Source of the DNA: Haberlea rhodopensis
Lineage: Eukaryota; Streptophyta; Magnoliopsida; Lamiales; Gesneriaceae
Reading direction: 5' to 3'
Length of the DNA stretch: 64,000 nt
Assembly: GCA_907163345.1 (NCBI GenBank)
Contig: CAJQUN010000330.1
Location: forward strand, 248,001 to 312,000
Shown: one piece after another, positions 33,836-45,660 of the stretch
How the letters are laid out: each line of letters starts with the position of its first letter
How positions within the stretch are numbered: the stretch's first letter is position 1
Position numbers and translations under genes: made by a program
Notes under the pieces: generated by a model
What the model was told of the DNA's origin: nothing
Databases searched by the model: none
What the model saw: only the letters and a program-made list of their open reading frames with translations

Positions 33836-34872
33836 TTTTAAAATTATAATTTATAACTTAAACCCATAAAACATTTAATTTTGTAATTTAAAAATCTTTA
33901 GTATATAAAGATGCTGGTTGATTGAGTGGGTAAGCGGGTGGAGGTTCAACAATCCACTATCAGCTCAAATAAACGCGGATTGATCAACTTTTCAATTGCA
34001 ACTCTGTTTTTCGAATGTTAAAGGGTGAATGCAAGTTGGGCGCGTGAATTAGGTTGTGTGGTTTTTTTATACACCTCTAATGCTGGTAGCTTATATTTTT
34101 ATATGTTGAGATTGTAAAAGATGGGAATATTTAAAGTATTTTGAATGTATAAAAGTTAAATTTTAGATAATTAAAAGAAATTGGTTTAGAACTAATCTGT
34201 GATTTTAAAATTGTTTTTAAAATGGAAACATAAAAGAGTATTGTTCTATATAAGAAAGGAACTTTTTTTTTTTGTAGTATTTTTTTAAAAGAAAGTGAGT
34301 TCCTATTGTGTATCTACAAATTTCATTTGTAAGTAGTTTTAAAAATTTACATGACATGAGCTAACATCAATATTGAAACTTAAATTCTTTCATAAATAAC
34401 ATTTTCTTCCAATTGCACTCTTAATTTGATCACATATGAATTTACTTAATGTTACTGTTCAGTTATAAATAGATATGTTTTCTTAATTATTTGTTTTGTA
34501 AAATTATTAGTTTGAGGGTGTAATCTTTGTGCTATTAATCTTATTACTTTATAGTAAAAGGCAAAATTAAATAAAAAACCATGATTAGAAAAGAATCATT
34601 TTTTGGACCCCCAAAGGGCTAACAAATCAGATTCTACATTTTAAAATATCGAATTAAAAAAATGTCAGATTATTTCTATTTATGTGCAACTAACAATATT
34701 ATATATATTTAAACACATTAACTTGACCAATTTATATATATATATATATTTATTTATTTATACTAAAAATTGTTTTTTTAATGCAATTAACGTGTCAAGT
34801 ATTCATATATACCTAAACAGAAAATATTTCTTTCCAACCTTTTCAAACTTCTGTATTTGCTCATAAAGAGGC

Positions 34873-34875
<3 letters not shown>
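33836..34875. other. AT-rich intergenic DNA, no gene seen
   Basis: Very AT-rich upstream region of the DnaJ-type gene. It contains homopolymer runs and a short TA tract near 34734-34750. No ORF of interest. Confidence 0.4.

Positions 34876-34937
<62 letters not shown>
34876..34937. repeat. (TA)n microsatellite, about 31 units
   Basis: An uninterrupted TA run of about 62 bases that ends 50 bases before the DnaJ-type start codon at 34987. It lies in the core promoter or 5' UTR, so its length may vary and affect expression. Confidence 0.95.
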
Positions 34938-34939
<2 letters not shown>

Positions 34940-34986
34940 AACCTGGTCTTCATCTGTCTCTGTATTTTCTCTGAAATATTTGATTA

Positions 34987-36808
34987 ATGGGGGATCATTC
35001 AAGAACTAATTCCCATGATTTGTTTCATATTCTTGGATTTGGAAGCATCCGCAAAGCATGCAGATCCCTCTTCTCCAAATGTTACCTTGAGAAAAAATCA
35101 TCATTCCCCATGAAAATTGACTCTAAATCCAAGCCTAAATCCATTAAAAAGGATTGCAAGGTATTTTCTGCACATATCTCTTGTCCTAGATAAATAAATA
35201 AAAAAAATACCATCGAGATTATGATAATTAGACTCCTTTTTCTGTGTTTTTATGCACTTTTACAACGTTATTAACGTTGTATCATATGATTAGATAATCA
35301 TATGATGAAGCTTGGAGATAAAAGATTTGCCCCAGAATTTTGTTGTCTGATTGCTCTCACAATGAAAAAAATTGCTAGAAATGAAAATCTCGATTCTTAC
35401 GATTCTTTTCAATGCAGAGACGATAGAGTTTTGCACGTTTTTAACATGCTAATCATTTCTTGTTGCTCTGTTTTACAACGGATAGATCATCAAAATGGTC
35501 GACCCCTTCCCAGATCCTGCGCATAGTAGGAGTTTCTTGCACTATATTTATCCTTTTTATACATCATCAAATGTACAAAAACACAATTTGATCCTACATA
35601 ACACGAATATGAGTCTCATATTTTCAATAATACATTTTTTATGAGGAATGTTTCTCAAGGTATAGTATAAATATTAATAAGAAATATTTATTCTATATTA
35701 TCTCATGTATTCATACACCAAGATGACATGCATAACAAATCTACAGAGCCGCAAAGACAGAACTTCAGACAAAGAAAACAAGCATGAGATAAAGGAATCA
35801 AGGCACAATGGCAATGGTTCCACCAGAGGTTTATACAAGCACAAAAGTTTCAACAATTATGTGACTCAATCCAGTCATGAATCGAGCCCTCCTACATCGA
35901 AAACCACGAGCACCCGTCCTCTTGCACGCACAGCTAGCCACAACTACTCTTCCCTCTCGAGAAGCAATAGCAGGAACCAAACAACAATTGCACCAGTCAG
36001 AGCCTCCCTATCGAGGACCATGAGCCTAAGAAACAGCCTGGAAAAACCGGTGTCTCCCCTTCCTCGCACGCTCTCCAGAAGCATGAGTAGGAAGGGTTCA
36101 ACCCTTATCATGTATTCCAACTCAAGTGGGATTGTAAAACCTCCTGCTATGGAGCAGGAACTCGAGTGTACTCTCGAGGAGATATGCTTCGGATGCATCA
36201 AGAAGGTTAATATCACAATAGAAACAGTCACAGAGAATGGGTAAGTAACAAAGATTTTGGTTTTAGTAGATGATACATTCAAAACCATGAGAATATTATG
36301 TATAATGATTTACTAGTCACTCCCTAAAAACCCATTTTTTGATGCTTCTGCTAGGCAAATAATAGAAGAAGACAAAGTTTTAACGATAAAAGTGAAACCC
36401 GGATGGAGGAAAGGAACCACAATAATATTTGAAGGCATGGGGAACGAGACAAAGGGAATGTACCCAGCAGATGTAATATTTGTAGTTGCAGAGAAACAGC
36501 ACCCATTGTTCCGCCGAGATGAAGACGATTTACAGCTGGATGTAGAGATTCCATTGGTAGAAGCACTCACCGGATGTACTCTATCTGTACCTTTGTTAGA
36601 GGGCGGAGTTATGAGCTTGGAAATCGACGATATTATATTCCCAGGTTACGAGAAGATCATAGAAGGACAAGGCATGCCAAGGCAAAGCGACACGAAAACA
36701 AGAGGAAACTTGATAATCACATTTTCAGTCGAGTTCCCTAAGGAATTGACAGAAGAACAACGGTCCAATATTGTTGACATTTTACATAATATCAGATTAC
36801 GAGGATAA
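34987..36808 (+). CDS. DnaJ C-terminal (HSP40 peptide-binding) protein lacking a J domain
   Basis: Exon 1 (34987-35160) encodes MGDHSRTNSHDLFHILGFGS and RKACRSLFSK. Exon 2 runs from 35747 (or 35723) to 36240, and exon 3 from 36355 to 36808; the phases agree, giving 373 or 381 residues. Residues about 60-180 are rich in Ser, Arg and Thr (repeated LSRS, SLSR, SMSRKGS). The C-terminal 190 residues form the two-part DnaJ peptide-binding fold: ELECTLEEICFGC, KPGWRKGTTIIFEGMGNE, YPADVIFVVAEKQHPLFRRD, LDVEIPLVEALTGCTLSVP and GQGMPRQS. There is no HPD-type J domain and no CxxCxGxG zinc region. This matches the plant HSP40/DnaJ peptide-binding group (Arabidopsis At1g44160-like), probably a substrate-binding co-chaperone unable to stimulate Hsp70 itself. 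A small extra exon in the intron (35302-35526 area) was considered but not supported. Confidence 0.8.
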
Positions 36809-37201
36809 TTTTTTTTTTTGTTCTTCCACTTGGAGTGTTATCTTTTTCTTCTTTATGATATATAGGAATATCATATCAGAGTTTTCAAGAAATCCAATAT
36901 TTTTAGCATATTTAATTCAGTGGTAAAAGGATATTGAAACTAAATTCTGTCACATGATAAGCTTAAACACAGTTCAACAAACAAATTGACAGTATACTGT
37001 GAGAGAGAATAAATCAAACTAAAAACACACACAAACCTCCTAAACCAGAATGTTATTGTTTAATCATCAAATAAAACCCATGCATACAAGTAAAAGCACA
37101 ATAAATTAAACCAGTTACTTCTCCGGGCGTTCATCCATCTATATGCACGTATAGCGAAATATATTAAAGTTTTACCAGCCGATATTGTAGCTTCTTAGTA
37201 G
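36809..37201. other. 3' flank of the DnaJ-type gene, no gene seen
   Basis: AT-rich, probably the 3' UTR and spacer between the DnaJ-type gene and the ALDH3 exon fragment. Confidence 0.4.
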
Positions 37202-37329
37202 TTAGTAGTGTGTCGAGGCAAAACTACGCTGTAAAACGGCCTTCTTATGGCTGAAAGCATAGAAAGAGAATTTCCCATGGTATGATCCCACTCCACTTTC
37301 TCTTACTCCTCCAAAAGGCAAACTGGACA
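37202..37329 (-). pseudogene. Orphan exon of a class-3 aldehyde dehydrogenase
   Basis: On the minus strand, a TGCATGCAG acceptor at about 37330 is followed by SSLPFGGVRESGVGSYHGKF and SFYAFSHKKAVLQRSFA, then STHY and TAA (37202-37204). LPFGGVGESGMGxYHGKxSFDxFSHKK is a hallmark of ALDH3-family enzymes near their C-terminus. In this copy the conserved GGVGES reads GGVRES. No other ALDH exon is visible up- or downstream, and the usual C-terminal hydrophobic tail is missing. It is best explained as an isolated exon left by duplication, deletion or transposon capture. Confidence 0.75.
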
Positions 37330-37680
37330 CTGCATGCAAGCTGTGTAAAAAAAAACGTGTGAAAAATATTAAGAGCACCAACAACCGAATTCTATTTGCC
37401 ACTCCACGTTGATGGGAATTGACAAGTGGGTCGATTCATTGTTCTAATACCACTTGTTAGGAATGATATTGAGCGGTTGATCAATTCACCATGTCTAAAT
37501 GTAGGCAAATTATTTGGACAGCTGATAGTTGAAAGTTGGGAGACAGTTCATTAATGAAAAGAGTATGAAACGCGTTTTTAGCTCTATAAATAGAGCTCCA
37601 TAGTTTCATTCTAAATTATCCCATCTCAGAGTGTTCTCTCATATATATATATGATCGTACTTTTCTTTAACACAAAATAA

Positions 37681-37815
37681 TTACCAATTCACTTCAATGT
37701 GTGAATTCTACCTCAAGTTACCAATTCACTTCAATGTGTGAATTCTACCTATTCACTTCAATGTGTGAATTCTACCTCAAGTTACCAATTCACTTCAATG
37801 TGTGAATTCTACCTC
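37681..37815. repeat. Tandem repeat, four units of 27-37 bp
   Basis: The unit ATTCACTTCAATGTGTGAATT plus CTACCTCAAGTTACCA occurs four times; the third copy lacks the last part. Each unit contains an inverted AATTCAC/GTGTGAATT-like pair. The array abuts the left LTR of the Athila-like element and replaces the LTR start seen on the right copy. Confidence 0.85.
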
Positions 37816-39190
37816 AATTGCATGATGTCAAGTTTTAGTATAATGATATGAAAGTAGGGATGTCGTATCCACAGAGACTATCAGTAATTACCAAATTTAA
37901 TTAGCTTAACTATATTTAGCTTACGAATTTGTTATCAATAATTGATTAATTAATAACTAAAATTCAAGAAATAACCAAACTACAAAAAATAATAGAGTAA
38001 ACAGTAGAGAAAATATCGAGACTTCGGTTCTCTTAAGTAATCCCCCACAATTCATATATTTGTTCTAATCGAGATTAATGCATATAAGGAGACAAGTTTT
38101 CCAGAATATCTAATATACTATCTCGAGTTATATTAAACATAATACCAATTTACAGTAAGTAACTCTCGTTCACTTATTTAACAAATCAATGTTGCAAAAG
38201 CTTTATGAAAACTTCTAGCATTCGATTACTAGATATCTATAGTTATCACACATGTATTTGACGTCATCTATCGATCTCGGTCTGAAATCCAAGGTATGAG
38301 TTATTCGTTCAATATTATCTCTCGATCTCAATCACTCCTTAAAAGCATTAAAATCATAACACAAACACAAAGACAAAAAAAACTCAATAAAAAACTAGAA
38401 TTAAATCGTTGGTTCATACAAAAGATTCCATCGTCTCGATAAACTAACTTAGCCTAGCATAATAAAGCAAGAACAATGTTTTATCATATTAAACAACATA
38501 ATAAACATTGAAACTTGAATAATAAACCAAAACAGAGTTCAGAAATATGATAAATCTCTAGGTGTTGAATCTTCCGTCTCTAGCTATTGAATCTTCAATC
38601 GTGTATATGGTGGCTCCTCCCAATCTTAGGGTTAAAAGTCTGACCAAAGTCCTCAATATGCTAGAAAAACTCCTATTTATCTTGGGGAAACCGAGCCCAT
38701 GAAATTCTAGGAACCAAAAATAACAATAAAAAGGAAACTTTTTTCAAGCAGGACTCTGTCGCGATCAATCTCTTCCTGAGTGGCGACCGACCGCCTCTAC
38801 GTTGTTCTCTATGGCAATCGATCTCTTGAGTGGCGATCGATCTATAGCTGTCCAGAAATTCTCGTCAATATTTTGCCCTTGTTGAGATTGATCGCCTCTT
38901 GTTCAGAATTTTCACCAACTTTCTGCCCTTGTTGAGATCGATCGCCTCTTTCATTGCGGATGGTAGCCTCTTTGATTTTCATCCGGACACAAGAATTATC
39001 ACCCTCTTTCCAATTACTTGGCTCGTTTCGTTTCGTTTCCACCTTTCAGTCGATATATGGTTTTTCGAGCAATTCTTGCACTTTCACTGAAGTATACAAA
39101 AATACAACCAAAATCGTAGAATCGTCCAAGAATTACTATGAAAATAGCAAGAAACATATACGAATATAAGTGCAAATATGTCACTTATCA
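37816..39190 (-). repeat. Left LTR (3' LTR) of the Athila-like element
   Basis: Aligns by eye with 43180-44086 for about 900 bases. In minus orientation it starts TGATAAGTGACA next to a purine-rich GTTTGGGGGAGT tract. Its other end is replaced by the 37681-37815 tandem repeat. A GATCGATC-rich section with a repeated CGATCTCTTGAGTGGCGATCG motif lies at 38760-38950. Confidence 0.7.
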
Positions 39191-40189
39191 ACTCCCCCAA
39201 ACACAGCTCTTGATCATCCTCGAGCAAGAATAGAATTAAAATAGTGAAGCTCACAAATGATAGGTGACATGGATTATTTCGTGCTCAAATGTTTATCTCA
39301 GAAATTTCACTCATATAACAACGAAAGTCAATCCAACAGTTAGACACAAAGTGTTTTCTCTTTAAATCAAACAGCATGCCACAAACTCGGAACATGCGTG
39401 TGTGATATTGTCAATCACAAGTACCATAGATTTATCATAGATCAAACAGTGCTAATTAACAACAACCAAGATTATCATCGAGCATCCCCTAAACTTAGAT
39501 AGAAGGTCTTAATAAGCTTGTACTGTCAGGCCAAGGTGTCGGCTACAAATGAGAGGTCGGTTAAATACAACGAAGAGAGTATAATATGTATATTCACATT
39601 GAAGTGCAGCTCAAGCTCCTCTTCTAATGTGGTGGTTTTGGCCCTTCCTTGACAAACATGGGATGAAACTCAATCAAGCATTGGGCTCTGTTAAACTTTA
39701 TGATATAAGCCCTCAAAATGTCCATCATTCAATACTTGACCAAACCCACTCAATGCCTTCTTGTTATTCTTCTTCTTTATTTTTTCCTTTTGTTTTTGAA
39801 TTTAGTAGGCAGTTTAATAATTATTACTAAAAATTTTTTTTAATCATTTGAGAGTTTCATCTTCCCTTGGCACACAAATTTCCTACAAATAAAAATTTCA
39901 AGAAGTAAACAACCAAACTATATTATTAAACTACCTACTAAATTCAAAAACAAAGGAAAAAATAAAAATGTAGTTCTTGATTTATAGTCTCAAGTTGGAC
40001 TTTCTACTGCAGTCGCTTCATTTCAACAAAAAATGGGCAGTGGTGCAAAGAGGTTCACTAAAATCATGCCCATGGTAGTGCTTTAATTGCTGAGCATTCA
40101 CCATGAAGGTTCCCATATTTGGATTATATTAGCTCGATTTCACCAGAGGAGAACACCTTGGAAATTCTAAATGGCCCATACCAACGAGA
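39191..40189. other. Athila-like 3' untranslated internal region
   Basis: Lies between the polypurine tract of the left LTR and the end of integrase. No ORF with family resemblance. It contains a short inverted pair (TAGTAGGCAGTTTAATAA at 39803-39820 and its complement near 39925-39945) that could form a hairpin. Confidence 0.4.
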
Positions 40190-41100
40190 TTTCAGCTTGC
40201 CTGGAAACAACCGTAGTCTGGAGTTATATAATAATACCATATCTTCTTCTTTAAAATCACGTTGTTCAAGACAAGCATCATGTCATTGTTTCGTCTTCTC
40301 CTTATAGATTTTTGTATTTTCGTAGCTTGGTTCCTATATTCTTCCATCTCGTTTAGTTGCAAAAGATGTTTTTCACCTGCAACATTCAAATCAAAATTCA
40401 GTCTTTTTATAGCCCAATATGCTTTATGTTCAAGTTCAACAGGTAGATGACATGCCTTACCAAAAACCAACTTAAAGGGTGATGTGACAATAGGTGTTTT
40501 GAATGCAGTTCTATACGCTCACAAAGCATCATATATCCTTAGGGACCAATCTTTTCTACTCACATTCACAGGTTTTTCAAGAATTTGCTTAAGTTCCCTA
40601 TTTGAAACTTCCAATTATCCACATGTTTGTGGGTAGTAGGGTGTTGCAACTTTGTGAGTGACACCATATTTTCCTAAAAGTTTGTCAAAAGTTTTATTGC
40701 AAAAGTGAGCTCCACCATCACCGATGATTGCTCGAGGGGTGCCAAATTGAGTAAAAGTGTTCTTTTTCAAAAATTGCACAACCACTTGAGCATCATTAGA
40801 ATGTGTGCTTCAGCCTCAACCCACTTTGATACGTAATCCACAACGACAAGTATATAGTAATTTGAACATGAGCAAGGAAAGGACCCATAAAATCTATTCC
40901 CCAACCATAAAAAAATTCACACTCAAGAATAATGTTCAAGGGCATTTCTAACTTCCTCGAGATATTAACGGTTATTTGACATCTATCGCAAGAAGAAACA
41001 TACCTGAAAGCATCCTAAACAATGTATGCAAATAGAAACCAGACTCAAGTACCTTTGCAGCTGTTTTCATATCCTCATCTGGAAGGCATCTCGTTATCAT
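40190..41100 (-). pseudogene. Athila-like integrase remnant
   Basis: The frame 40192-40470 reads MVFGKACHLPVELEHKAYWA and IKRLNFDLNVAGEKHLLQLN, the well-known stretch near the C-terminal end of Athila integrases. Upstream pieces on the minus strand (40500-41080) carry an interrupted catalytic core and zinc-binding region with stops, including the GDGGAHFCN-type stretch near 40700-40720. Confidence 0.75.
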
Positions 41101-42990
41101 ATTATCTGCACATATCTTGAACAAAAAGGGTTCCTCCCACAAGTAGTGTTCACATCAGATAAAAACTTTATCTTTTGATAAAAGGTCATTTGTGGGAGGA
41201 TGCCGCTAACAAGATAATTTGCATAATGACCATACCATAGCAATGTGAGGGCTTGAAACAATTGCTCATCAGGAAAAGTCTCACTAATCTCATTAATTTC
41301 AAGTTCATGCTCATTAGATGCATTCTCTATTCTAGATAAGTGGTCAGCCACAACATTCTCTACACTTTTCTTATCTTGAATTTCTAAATCAAATTCTTGC
41401 AACACAAGAACCCAACGGATCAGCTGAGGTTTAGCATCTTTTTTGGCAAGAAGATATTTAAGTGCAGAGTGGTCATTGTAAACGATTACCTTAGAGAGGC
41501 AAATGTAGGAGTGGAATTTGTCAAAGGCAAACACTACTGTTAGGATTTCCTTTTCAGTGGAGGCATAGTTTTGTTGTGCCTCATTTAAAGTGCGACTAGC
41601 GTAGTAAATAATGTGAAATACCTTATTCCGCCTTTGGTCAAGAACATCTCCCACGACCGTGTCACTCGCATCACACATTAGCTCAAATGGAAGCCCCAAT
41701 CCGGTGCTACCAAAATAGGTGCGGTGAGCAGCCTCTCCTTCAATGTCTCGAAAGCCTCCAAACATTCAGAATTAAAGTTAAATTGTGCATTCTTGGTCAA
41801 TAATTGAGACAAAGGCTTAGAGATCTTAGAGAAATCTTTTACGAATCGCCTATAAAAATCAACATGGCCTAAGAAGCTTCGAACTCCCTTCACTGATACA
41901 GGTGAAAGTAGTTCTTATATCACTTGAAACTTGCCTCGGTCGACTTTATACCCTTGCGATATATTTTGTGACCCAAGACAATGCCTTCTTGTACAATGAA
42001 GTGACACTTCTCCCAATTTAACACCAAATTTGTTGCCTCACACTTCGTCAAAACTAAATCAAAGTTATGCAGACATGAATCAAATGAATGCCCAAATACA
42101 GAGAAATCATCCATGAACACCTCAAGAATTATTTAGACCATATCATGAAAAATGGACAGGATGTATCGTTGAAAGGTTGCAGGTGCATTACATAAACCAA
42201 ATGTCATTCTCTTAAATGCAAAAGTACCATAAGGACAAGTGAAGGTAATCTTCTCATGATCCTCAGGTGCTATGGCTATCTGATTATACCTAGAGTATCC
42301 ATCTAGAAAGCAATAAAAATCATATCATGCAAGCCTTTCTAACATTTGATCAATAAATGAGAGGGGAAAATTGTCCTTACATGTAGCTTCATTCAATTTC
42401 CTATAGTCTATGCATACTTTCCACCCAGTGACTGTTCTAGTGAGGATCAATTCATTTTTCTCATTAGTGATAACAGTCATCCCCCATTTCTTAGGCACAC
42501 ATTGCACTAGACTTACTCATACACTATCAAAATAGGATAGATAATACATGCGTCCAGTAGCTGTATTACCTCAGCCTTTACTACCTCTTGCATCTTTGGA
42601 TTTAGACGTCGTTGTGGTTGCAGCAAAGGTTTATATGTGTCCTCCATCAAAATCTTATGCATGCAAACTGATGGACTAATCCCCTTGATGTCCGCTATCT
42701 TCCACCCAAATGCTTGTTTGTCCTCAATGGCTTCTTCTCATCGTGTCTGTCAACAATGCAGAAACAATAACAGGTAATGAATTATTAGAGTTTAAATATG
42801 CATACTATAGGTGAGTAGGTAGTGGTTTGAGCTCAAGAGTTAGTGGCTCTTCGATTGATGGCTTTGCGGCTTTATTTCCCTTTGCCCAAACTCCCCTAAA
42901 CATTGCTTGGTGTTTTGTGTAAGGAGGGTTGGCTCGCATTTGAGCAACAATCTAATGTTCTTTTTCCTCCTCTAGCATGTCTCCACCATT
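41097..42990 (-). pseudogene. Athila-like reverse transcriptase and RNase H, broken
   Basis: Minus-strand pieces: 42325-42507 (GWKVCIDYRKLNEATCKDNF), 41920-42120 (FMDDFSVFG polymerase motif), 41678-41893 (VRSFLGHVDFYRRFVKDFSK) and 41097-41765 (FELMCDASDTVVGDVL, IYYASRTLNEAQQNYASTEK, DHLSRI). RNase H is the best preserved part. Frameshifts and stops separate the pieces; the linker upstream, up to about 42990, keeps only ELKPLPTHL and short patches. Confidence 0.85.
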
Positions 42991-43156
42991 AGTTAGGTAG
43001 GCTTCCAATTTATCCTTGCATTTATCTTCAAAATACCTTGTCACATAACACATCAACAATGTCAATACTAAAGCACATATGCTCATCGTGTGGGTGTTTC
43101 ATAACTTTAAAAACATTAAAAGTGACTGATAGCTATTATTTTAAACAATATTTTTC

Positions 43157-44086
43157 AGTGTAGCGATTCTATACCGCAAGTGCACGGTGTCAAGTTTTAG
43201 TATAATGAAATTAGAAGTACGAGTGTCGAACCCACGAGGACTAGGAAATAAGTACCAAACTTCACTAGTTTAACTATATTTAGCCTACGAAAATTGGTTA
43301 TAACTAATTAACTAATTAAATCAATAATAAATCCAAACAAACGATAAAGAATGAGAATGAAATGAATAGATACAATTATCAAGACTTTCGTTCACCTATG
43401 TAATCCCCACAATTCGCCTATTAGTTAAGAATTAATTCAAACAATCTAAGGTGACGAGTTTTCCTAATTCACTTGTTATACCTTGGTCCGACTATAACAA
43501 ATCTAATACTAACGTAACAATAAGCCACCCTCGTACCCTTATTGAACAATTAATATTGCAAATCGATCTATGAAAACTTCTAGCCTTCGATTTTGGTAAA
43601 TCTATCGCTATCACACATGTATTTGACTTTATCTCTCGATCTCAGCCTGAAATCCACGACATAAATCACTATATCGAATTCCAATTTTATCTCTCGATCT
43701 CAATTGTAATTTATTATTATTCAAGGATGGCCAAACCCTTAAAAGCATGAAGAACAATGATCTATGTACTTAGATAAATAAGAATCAATCAAAAACATTA
43801 AATTTAAATCATGGGTTCATAACATAGGATCGTCTTGATAACAAACTTAGTCTAGAAACATATTTAACTCAAATGCAATATCATGTATTTCAACATCAAA
43901 AGCATAAGAAAATCAAATAGAATCAAACAAAGTTTAGAAATACGTATAAACTAGCGATGTTGAATCGCGTCGTCGACCGTAGCTCCGTCTCTCGCTTTGT
44001 GCTGATGTACTGTACGTGAACTCCAACTCGTTTACTGACGTGCTTCCTCTTCTGTCGTCACTCTTTTCTGTTCTGTGATATTCTTC
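43157..44086 (-). repeat. Right LTR (5' LTR) of the Athila-like element, interrupted by Copia
   Basis: Begins TGTAGCGATTCTATACCGC and follows the left LTR closely until the Copia target site at 44079-44086. Similar pyrimidine-rich sequence resumes at 51838, so the remainder of the LTR probably continues there for an undetermined length. Confidence 0.65.
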
Positions 44087-44472
44087 TGTTAGCATAAATG
44101 CCCAGCAAGCCAAATGTTGGCCCGATGGACTTTATGGACCCAAGCCCAATTAGTTAAATCAATAACATTATAAATATAACATTCATCTTTAGGGTTGGGT
44201 AAGACCATTCAATACACTTCATCTCATGGAATAGCCGTCACCACACTAGCACTGATGCTGGGCTTGTAGATCTGGTCAGGTTGATTGGACTCGAGGATCA
44301 CCGCCATCAGATTGATTTTCGCTGTTATCGGTAATCCCTTTTCGTGCATTATATTATGATATTTGCATGTTTATATATGAATCAGGCGCGATCGACCGTC
44401 CCCGGGTCAGATCTGTTTATTGTTTTATTTCCGCTGCGTTTGGATCTGGCGCCGGGGTACGGAAACCCAACA
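44087..44472 (+). repeat. Left LTR of the Copia element
   Basis: 386 bases, TG...CA ends. Differs from the right copy around the GATCACCGCCATC/GATCACAGTCATC site, by one T in a GATTTTCG run, and at two single bases. Confidence 0.95.
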
Positions 44473-44474
44473 GT

Positions 44475-44486
44475 GGTATCAGAGCC
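44475..44486 (+). other. Copia primer-binding site (tRNA-Met)
   Basis: TGGTATCAGAGC, two bases after the left LTR, followed by CAGG, which extends the complementarity to initiator tRNA-Met. Confidence 0.9.
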
Positions 44487-44840
44487 AGGCTGCGCTTTGA
44501 TTCATATATTCAATAATTAATTTTTTATTAGATTGTTCCCAATCGACGTGTTCGAAATTTTCAGAAATTACGGATCCGGAAAAATATAGAAAATCAATTA
44601 AAATCAATTTTTGATTGAAACCCCAATGTTCATCGTTTTGAAATCGTGCCTGGATGTTCATGTTTCTGTACGAGCCCGGCAGCAAGGCACGGCGGAGACT
44701 TGGTGGAGAAATCGTTTCTCTGTCAACGTGCGCGGCTTGCTCAGACCGGACGTCAACCTCTGGCCGCTGGAATCGCGACCAGGCTGTGAACGATGAGGGA
44801 ATGGGATCGTCCTCTTGGCTAGGCGCGCCAAGAAATCGCC

Positions 44841-44940
44841 GCTCATCCTGTTGCAAACGTTGCAGCAGAAGGCGTCGCCAATCTTGAAGCTGCTGCGCTC
44901 ATCCTGTTGCAAACGGTTGCAGCAGAAGGCGGCGGCACAT
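44841..44940 (+). repeat. Two-copy direct repeat in the Copia leader
   Basis: GCTCATCCTGTTGCAAACG followed by GTTGCAGCAGAAGGCG occurs twice about 56 bases apart. GC-rich leader between primer site and gag; small frames here have no relatives. Confidence 0.8.
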
Positions 44941-45229
44941 GTTACACGAAGATCTCCAGGCGGCTCTAGGGTAAGCAAAACCCTAACCCTAATTTCAATT
45001 TTGGGAAGATGAACATTGTAATTTTCGTCTTAAAAAAAAAAATTATTTTGTTAAATCCGAAAATTAGATAATTTTGGAGTTGAAAATTGCATTTTTAATT
45101 TTGGATCCAAATTGTTTGGAGTCCATAAATTAATTTTGGGTCATTTTAGATGTTTTATCCGGATATTAATTTTTGAATTAATAAATCATAAACTTAATTA
45201 ATTAAAAATATAATTTTTAATTATTAAGT

Positions 45230-45660
45230 GTAAAATGGAGATTTTACAATTAGTTGAAAATTTAATTAATTGGAAATTGAATGGAAATGTTTCATTTAAT
45301 TTGTTAATTTTATTTTTGGCTAATATTATGATTTTGAGGTAAAATAGTGATTTTATCAAGTAATTGAAAATTTAATTAATTGAAAATTAAATGAAAATGT
45401 TTCATTTAATTTGTTAATTTTATTTTTGATTACCATTATGATTAAGAAGGTAAAATAATGATTTTATCAAGTAAATGAAAATTTAATTAATTAGAAATTA
45501 CATGAAAATGTTTCATCTAATTTGTTAATTTTATTTTCGATTAATATGATGGTTAAATGGTAAAATAGTGATTTTACCAATTAATTGAAATTTAATTAAT
45601 TAGAAATTAAATAAAATGGTTTTATTTAATTTGTTAATTTTATTTTCAATTAATGATGCG
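45230..45660 (+). repeat. Four-copy tandem repeat of about 110 bp in the Copia leader
   Basis: The marker TTTAATTAATT recurs at about 45261, 45371, 45482 and 45591, each time followed by GAAA(A/T)TTAAAT-like, TTTCATTTAATTTGTTAATTT and GGTAAAATAGTGATTTTA blocks. Extremely AT-rich. The untranslated leader before gag is unusually long (to about 46900); 46330-46660 adds several CTCACCCTCGTGGGG-like repeats. Confidence 0.85.

Larger units (their letters stand above)
37816..44086 (-). mobile_element. Athila-like Ty3/Gypsy element, minus strand, defective
   Basis: Two homologous LTR copies in the same orientation flank a minus-strand pol relic: left about 37816-39190, right from 43157 and split by the Copia insertion at 44087. 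Shared LTR blocks include GTCAAGTTTTAGTATAATGA, TCACACATGTATTTGAC and TCTCTCGATCTCA. The left LTR ends in CACTTATCA followed by ACTCCCCCAAAC, the complement of a polypurine tract. Pol order on the minus strand is reverse transcriptase, RNase H, integrase. Protease and gag are missing between about 43010 and 43156. Protein motifs match the Athila group. Confidence 0.75.

Noticed and set aside
34787..35002. 71-codon minus frame with a Tyr-Ile run
   Set aside because: Translation of the TA microsatellite.
35302..35526. 74-codon frame inside the DnaJ-gene intron, ending NGRPLPRSCA
   Set aside because: The end looks protein-like and could be an extra exon, but no donor/acceptor pair keeps the frame and two stops follow directly.
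37681..37815. CRISPR-like array
   Set aside because: Contiguous tandem repeats without unique spacers, in a plant nuclear context.
44611..45012. Several overlapping frames in the Copia leader
   Set aside because: GC-rich direct repeats open all frames; no gag similarity, upstream of the recognisable gag remnant.
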